Below the pieces are notes generated by a model. The model had not been told where the DNA came from. It worked only from the letters and a program-made list of their open reading frames with translations, and made no database searches. This document shows, in pieces, positions 24,146 to 27,996 of a DNA stretch of 27,996 nt; position 1 is the first letter of the stretch; every line of letters starts with the position of its first letter. The position numbers and the translations under genes were made by a program. The DNA comes from JAZLJD01 sp045617725. Its GTDB lineage: Bacteria; Bacillota; Clostridia; Lachnospirales; Lachnospiraceae. The DNA lies in assembly GCA_045617725.1 (NCBI GenBank), contig JAZLJD010000031.1, positions 1-27,996 of the forward strand, written 5' to 3'.

Positions 24146-24688
24146 TTAATTATCAAGCCGACATGCCGGGATTTGTCGAACTCTTTTTGAAATAATAAAG
24201 GCCAGAACAAGCTTTATTATGTCGGGAATGATATACGGAAAAACGCATATCGTGATTACCATGCCGAAAGAATAGGAAGATCCCCGTATTCCATAAACAA
24301 CCTGAAACCACAACATTCCGAACAGATAGCAAATAAGCAATCCACCTGCCAGCGTAGCCCATTGAAATATTTTACTTTTGGCAAATAGTGGCTCAAACAG
24401 CCAATATAATGCCGCAGCTGCAACCAATCCAACAATATAGCCTCCGGTCGGCCCAACTATATGGCCAATACCGCCTTGAAATCCGGAAAACACCGGCAGC
24501 CCCACAAGCCCCATAAAAACATATAGCACTACCGACATAAGCCCTGATTTCCCGCCCAACAAAATCAAGCTGCAAAATACAGCAAATGTCTGCATCGTAA
24601 AGGGAACTGCAGCCGGAATTGTCACCCAGGAACATATAATCATAAGGCATGTCATCATAGCAACAAGTGACATTCTCTTTATCGACAT
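24146..24688 (-). CDS. bioY: BioY biotin transporter S component
   Basis: 180-residue membrane protein of the BioY family, the biotin-binding subunit of ECF transporters. Recognised by VPFTMQTFAVFCSLILLGG near the N-terminus, GLVGLPVFSGFQGGIGHIVG and PTGGYIVGLVAA, and about six membrane helices. It needs the shared ECF module (EcfA, EcfA', EcfT), not encoded here. ATG 24688, preceded by TTTAGAGGAAAGAAA, is preferred to an upstream ATG at 24724. No BirA-type operator (TTGTTAAC / GTTAACAA) was found upstream. First gene of a minus-strand operon with a P-loop kinase and a methyltransferase, neither of which is a known biotin gene. Confidence 0.92.
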   Translation of the reverse strand: MSIKRMSLVAMMTCLMIICSWVTIPAAVPFTMQTFAVFCSLILLGGKSGLMSVVLYVFMGLVGLPVFSGFQGGIGHIVGPTGGYIVGLVAAAALYWLFEPLFAKSKIFQWATLAGGLLICYLFGMLWFQVVYGIRGSSYSFGMVITICVFPYIIPDIIKLVLAFIISKRVRQIPACRLDN

Positions 24689-24727
24689 TTTCTTTCCTCT
24701 AAATCTGGTGCTATAAAAATCCAAAAC

Positions 24728-24759
24728 TATATAGAAAGTTTATAGTAAGTGATAACTTA
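24728..24759 (-). promoter_or_regulatory. promoter with palindrome upstream of bioY
   Basis: On the minus strand TTATCA (24755-24750), 16-bp spacer, TATATA (24733-24728). The -35 element lies in an inverted repeat TAAGT-GATA-ACTTA (24746-24759) that could be an operator. The rest of 24760-24927 shows no gene. Confidence 0.42.
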
Positions 24760-24927
24760 TTACAAGCCACTCTGTTATCTCCCAAGCTATGGCCTTCACT
24801 TCATGAAGCTCCGACAGCATAAAAAAACACGTCACTGAATGCAAGCATTGATAAACGCCTTTTTGTGTAATCACACATAATTATTATGGTTCAATTTCGT
24901 CTTCTTTTGGATCTATGTTTTCTCTCA

Positions 24928-25527
24928 CTATTTCATCATAATTCTCTCTATTGAAAATTGTTCAATCAGTTTAGCTGTTGTAGCATTGCCAATTCTGGAA
25001 CTATTGATGCTTATATCATATGATTGAGCTTCACCCCACGGATATTTGCTATACAAATCATGATAAGCCTTTCGCTTTTTGTCATGTCGGTACATTTTGC
25101 TAATAGCTTCATGTCTGTCAAGATTGTACCTTTCCATAATACGACTGACTTTAGACTCAAAGTCTCCGGTAATAAAAAAAGTACTCATACAAGCATATTC
25201 CGCAAGAACAGAATCGGCACAACGGCCAACAACTACAAACGAATTACCTTCCGCAGCCTTTTCTTTAAGGAAGGTAAATTGTAACTCGGCAACTGCCTCT
25301 TGCAGTGAGTTTGAAAAACCTCGAACCTTTCTTGACAAAAGAACATTTCTGGGCGACTCATCGTATTTTTCAATCTCTTTGGGATCCATATTGTATCTGT
25401 TTGCCAGTTCGTCAAGCATTTTTCTGTCATACAGTTCAATCCCCATATTTTCGGCAACTATTTCCGCTATTTCGTGTCCTGCGCTTCCGAATTCGCGTCC
25501 TATTGAAATAATAACTTGTTTGTCCAT
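24928..25527 (-). CDS. cytidylate kinase-like family protein
   Basis: 199 residues, cytidylate-kinase-like family (PF13189 type). It begins ISIGREFGSAGHEIAEIVA, the family's modified P-loop (GREFGSAGH instead of GXXXXGKS), followed by LYDRKMLDELANRY, FVVVGRCADSVL and YNLDRHEAISKMYRHDKKRKAYH, where the arginines and lysines would contact phosphates. The function of this family is not established; it is widespread in Firmicutes alongside a true cmk and may be a nucleotide kinase or a regulator. It lies 38 bp after the ArsB/NhaD-like permease gene on the same strand and is probably cotranscribed with it. Confidence 0.88.
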   Translation of the reverse strand: MDKQVIISIGREFGSAGHEIAEIVAENMGIELYDRKMLDELANRYNMDPKEIEKYDESPRNVLLSRKVRGFSNSLQEAVAELQFTFLKEKAAEGNSFVVVGRCADSVLAEYACMSTFFITGDFESKVSRIMERYNLDRHEAISKMYRHDKKRKAYHDLYSKYPWGEAQSYDISINSSRIGNATTAKLIEQFSIERIMMK

Positions 25528-25565
25528 TGTTTTTCCTCTCCATTTCTTTTCACAAGCAGACTATT

Positions 25566-26924
25566 CTAACAATATCTTATGAAAATAATTATCATCGATA
25601 TCAATATAGCAATAGCGGTCGCAGGTACAGCACTCTTGCAGTACTTGCCCCAGGTAATTAAGTAACCCTTCTTTGCAGTTACCGCAATTCCTACTACATT
25701 TGCAGATGCACCAATCGGAGTTGCACTTCCACCTACATCTGTTCCCATTGAAAGTGCCCATGCCAGAGTATCAAGATTTGCACCCTGTGTTGCTGCAAGA
25801 GACTTAATAATAGGAATCATAGTAGTTGCAAACGGAATATTATCAACAAATGCACTCGCTATGGCAGATAACCATATGATAATTGCAACAATAAGCATAT
25901 GATTGCCACCGCTTAACTTGCCGATAAGATTAGCTATAATTTCCAACACCCCTGTCTTTTCCAAACCACCTACTACTACAAAAAGACCGATAAAAAAAAG
26001 TAGCGTCTTATAATCAACTTTTGATATAAGTTCCTTTATATCCTTATGATATGACACCAGCGTGATTATCGCTATAAACGCCCCGATAAATGCAACAGTC
26101 AATCCGGTTGCAGCATGTGTAACAAGAAGCACTATGGCCAAAGCAAATATAAATGTTCCAATCAAGAAATCACGTTTATTCGTAATTGCATCTTTCGGAT
26201 TGGGAAGGTTCTTAAGTTTCTCTGATGTTATTTCAACCTTTTTTAATTCTTTTTGATACACAATGTAAAAATATAGAATTACAAATACCAAGGATATTGC
26301 GACCATTAAGCCGGTATTCCGAACAAAATCCAAAAATGAATAACCAAGAGAAGTTCCGATAATTATATTTGGAGGGTCACCACACATCGTTGCCGCCCCT
26401 CCAAGATTTGCACAAAATATTTCAGAAATAATCATTGGAATAGGACTAAACTTAATAAGTTGTGCCAGTTCAACAGTCACCGATGCCAAGAACAGAATAA
26501 CTGTTATACTATCAATAAACATAGAAAGCACGGCTGACATTATCATAAAAGCAATAAACAGCGATAACGGCTTATAATTTACCAGTTTGGCAAGTCTTAG
26601 ACATAGCCACCTGAAAAATCCGGCTTTTGCCATTCCTTCTACCATTACCATCATCCCGCCAAGAAATATAATTGTGGCCCAGTTAATTCCACACGAAGAT
26701 TCTTCAACTGCCCCTTTTGCATACCAAAAACCAACCGTAAATATGTTTTTTACATTTAGCGTATCGACTATGGCAGTAATGCTACGCATGGAAAACCCAA
26801 AGACCAATGTAAGCGTTAATAAGCCACACCCCAAAGTAACAATATGCTTTTCTATTTTATCAATGACAATCAAAATAAACATGGCAATAAAAATAACTAC
26901 CGCCACGATTTGTGCAACAGACAT
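25566..26924 (-). CDS. ArsB/NhaD-family ion or anion permease
   Basis: About 452 residues with roughly 11-12 membrane helices, of the ion transporter superfamily that includes ArsB, NhaD and the SLC13/CitM carriers. The two inverted halves each have the expected hairpin motif: AATMCGDPPNIIIGTSLG in the first half and SAFVDNIPFATTMIPI plus GGSATPIGASANVVGIA in the second. The substrate could be Na+/H+, arsenite or a carboxylate; no arsenic genes are nearby, so ArsB function is unlikely. ATG 26924 after AATGGAGGAATATGTA is preferred over the longer frame to 26999. It is paired with the cytidylate kinase-like gene downstream. Confidence 0.85.
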   Translation of the reverse strand: MSVAQIVAVVIFIAMFILIVIDKIEKHIVTLGCGLLTLTLVFGFSMRSITAIVDTLNVKNIFTVGFWYAKGAVEESSCGINWATIIFLGGMMVMVEGMAKAGFFRWLCLRLAKLVNYKPLSLFIAFMIMSAVLSMFIDSITVILFLASVTVELAQLIKFSPIPMIISEIFCANLGGAATMCGDPPNIIIGTSLGYSFLDFVRNTGLMVAISLVFVILYFYIVYQKELKKVEITSEKLKNLPNPKDAITNKRDFLIGTFIFALAIVLLVTHAATGLTVAFIGAFIAIITLVSYHKDIKELISKVDYKTLLFFIGLFVVVGGLEKTGVLEIIANLIGKLSGGNHMLIVAIIIWLSAIASAFVDNIPFATTMIPIIKSLAATQGANLDTLAWALSMGTDVGGSATPIGASANVVGIAVTAKKGYLITWGKYCKSAVPATAIAILISMIIIFIRYC

Positions 26925-26969
26925 TACATATTCCTCCATTAACCATATACTTTTGCGCACGACAACAAC

Positions 26970-26990
26970 AGAACCTGCTTCGCAAGTTCT
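26970..26990 (-). terminator. hairpin ahead of the ArsB/NhaD-like gene
   Basis: AGAACTTGC and GCAGGTTCT on the minus strand form a 9-bp stem (one G-T pair) with a GAA loop. No proper U-run follows, so it is a weak terminator or processing site for the small membrane protein gene upstream. Confidence 0.45.
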
Positions 26991-27020
26991 ATCGGTCAAT
27001 CAGTAATAATGAAGATTATG

Positions 27021-27419
27021 CTATTGTCCGTTTACACTCTGAATGTACCGAATAATGATTTTCTGACTACGAGTTGTAGTCAACGACAAGACTAGATAGC
27101 TTCCGTTAAAGGTCGCCAATAGTACCAGTATTTTAATGCAAAACGAAATAATAATTTTGAGAAGCTTGGCAGCATTAAAACTGAAGCGATTCGGTGAATA
27201 ATTCTTTTGAAGATTAATAGAAATCTGTTCTTCTTCAGTGATTACCATACCAATAAAGGAGAAATCATTCGCAATACTTACGATTTTCTGTGAAGCATCA
27301 TTACCCTGACCGGCTTCACAAAAGACTTTCTGCGGAGTAATTGTAAGTAGGGATAATAGAATAATTACACACATCAAGCAGCTGCAAAGTATGTCTCTGA
27401 TATGTTTACTTCCGCCCAC
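27021..27419 (-). CDS. small membrane protein of unknown function
   Basis: 132 residues that I do not recognise. A hydrophobic N-terminus at about 10-30, either a signal peptide or an anchor, precedes a polar external segment of about 50 residues (GNDASQKIVSIANDFSFIG). A second membrane helix lies at about 84-114, followed by a short basic tail. The start is GTG 27419, preceded by TAAAGGAGAGTCATT, which is a good ribosome site. It is 97 bp upstream of the ArsB/NhaD-like permease on the same strand, with a hairpin between them, and may be a partner of that transporter. A+T-rich composition matches the permease and cytidylate-kinase-like genes. Confidence 0.6.
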   Translation of the reverse strand: MGGSKHIRDILCSCLMCVIILLSLLTITPQKVFCEAGQGNDASQKIVSIANDFSFIGMVITEEEQISINLQKNYSPNRFSFNAAKLLKIIISFCIKILVLLATFNGSYLVLSLTTTRSQKIIIRYIQSVNGQ

Positions 27420-27593
27420 AATGACTCTCCTTTACGCAATTTAATCAATCATAACACAAAAGATAATAATAGACCATAGTTTATGTGCCCCTCGTGGTGT
27501 TATGAAAACAATTTTCGTTATACCGAAAAAATACTTTGTCCTCATATAACAAATATGTAAATTTTTTAGAGCCAAAATAGAGCCACAAGGTTC
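27420..27593. other. intergenic region with AGAGCCA direct repeat
   Basis: No gene is apparent. AGAGCCA occurs twice with an 11-bp period (27568-27574 and 27579-27585) just beyond the stop codon of the remnant frame at 27594-27707. It could belong to the end of a mobile element or to a regulatory site; no partner copy is seen in this window. Confidence 0.35.
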
Positions 27594-27707
27594 TTAAACT
27601 CCACCCACCTCCTTTGCTGCTTCGTTAATGTACCATGTACATGCATCCTCATTAGGAACACGTAGTAAAGATTGAAAATTTGTCCAATATATTATGGAGT
27701 AGTAAAT
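27594..27707 (-). pseudogene. coding-looking C-terminal fragment without a start
   Basis: A minus-strand frame of 37 codons between stops reads like protein (YWTNFQSLLRVPNEDACTWY, then INEAAKEVGGV and TAA) but has no start codon or ribosome site and is cut off by a TAA at 27710-27708. The balanced residue content suggests a remnant of a longer gene whose 5' part was lost when the neighbouring antitoxin region arrived. The family is not recognised, and chance cannot be excluded for so short a frame. Confidence 0.3.
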
Positions 27708-27710
27708 TTA

Positions 27711-27743
27711 TTGCATTATGCTTGCATTTGTATTACAATTGCA
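27711..27743 (+). promoter_or_regulatory. promoter and palindromic operator of the antitoxin gene
   Basis: TTGCAT (27711-27716), 17-bp spacer, TACAAT (27734-27739). The -10 lies inside a 21-bp inverted repeat, TGCA-t-TTGTA-t-TACAA-t-TGCA (27723-27743). This is the usual position for autorepression by a RelB-type antitoxin or toxin-antitoxin complex. Confidence 0.65.
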
Positions 27744-27763
27744 TCATGAAAGGAGTTGATACT

Positions 27764-27996
27764 ATGGCACTAGCAACTATCTCTGCAAGAATAGATTCAG
27801 ACGATAAAGCACAATTTGATCAGTTTTGCGACACAGTAGGTCTCTCTACATCGGCATTATTGAATGTATTTGTCAAAAAGGTAATAAGAGAACAACGAAT
27901 TCCATTTTCTATTGAAAGTGATCCTTTCTACAGTGAAAGCAACATGGCTTTTCTGCGTGAAGGAATTTCTGCTCTGAATTCCGGCAAAGGTACTCC
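27764..27996 (+). CDS. RelB/DinJ-family antitoxin, partial at window edge
   Basis: The first 77 codons are present, with no stop before the edge. The N-terminus ATISARIDSDDKAQFDQFCD and following VGLSTSALLNVFVKKVIREQ form the ribbon-helix-helix DNA-binding fold of RelB/DinJ antitoxins. The next part, RIPFSIESDPFYSESNMAFL, is typical of the toxin-binding segment, and family members are about 85-100 residues, so little is missing. Ribosome site GAAAGGAGTTGATACT precedes ATG 27764. It should repress its own promoter through the palindrome at 27723-27743 and neutralise a RelE/YafQ-type RNase toxin expected immediately to the right of the window. Confidence 0.88.
   Translation, partial: MALATISARIDSDDKAQFDQFCDTVGLSTSALLNVFVKKVIREQRIPFSIESDPFYSESNMAFLREGISALNSGKGT

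Noticed and set aside
24689..24800. BirA operator upstream of bioY
   Set aside because: The inverted repeat TAAGT-GATA-ACTTA does not match the TTGTTAAC/GTTAACAA pattern or its spacing.

Overview
The window looks like chromosome from a motile anaerobic Firmicute of the Lachnospiraceae type. The reasons are the protein families (a YesM/YesN sensor pair, YtfQRT-YjfF-like sugar uptake, cache-type chemoreceptor, LacI-like/GGDEF fusion, BioY, cytidylate-kinase-like protein), strong GGAGG ribosome sites, and sigma-A promoters of the Gram-positive kind. The genus cannot be fixed from sequence alone. No rRNA, tRNA, CRISPR array or recognisable transposase was seen.

Layout. (1) 1-8130, minus strand: a carbohydrate response block. 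A YesN-type regulator and YesM-type kinase form an overlapping pair that ends in a terminator built on the kinase stop codon. Downstream follow a lipoprotein sugar-binding protein, a double ABC ATPase and two permeases in ytfQ-ytfR-ytfT-yjfF order. Hairpins before and after the binding-protein gene probably set its dose. (2) 8230-10146, plus strand: a chemoreceptor divergent from yesN. Its acidic tail overlaps, in antisense, the end of a PAP2 phosphatase gene by 128 bp. (3) 11020-11434: a non-coding 280-bp imperfect palindrome with nested stems and, beside it, 20-bp tandem repeats that run into the stop codon of a serine hydrolase gene. (4) 12626-16778: a visibly more A+T-rich block with a small secreted two-cysteine protein, two FtsX/MacB-like permeases and an ATPase (minus strand), and a divergent LytTR regulator with a defective receiver domain (plus strand). 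The intergenic region holds two good promoters and four 11-bp phased repeats. (5) 16793-18803: a cytoplasmic LacI-type ligand-binding/GGDEF fusion. (6) 18812-22560: a consensus promoter, a 22-codon leader peptide, a strong terminator, then a heterodimeric ABC exporter with one degenerate ATP site, as in bmrB-bmrC-bmrD-type attenuation. (7) 22774-24688, minus strand: bioY, a P-loop kinase and a zinc-ribbon methyltransferase. (8) 24928-27419, minus strand: a cytidylate-kinase-like protein, an ArsB/NhaD-family permease and a small membrane protein, again A+T-rich. (9) 27594-27996: a coding-looking remnant and the start of a RelB/DinJ-type antitoxin gene with a palindromic operator, cut by the window edge.

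The two strongest candidates for under-described systems are the leader-peptide/terminator control of the ABC exporter (18812-22560) and the secreted-protein/ABC/LytTR cassette (12626-16778). The structured palindrome at 11070-11350 is a third. Family calls come from motifs and remembered family features; no database search was run.
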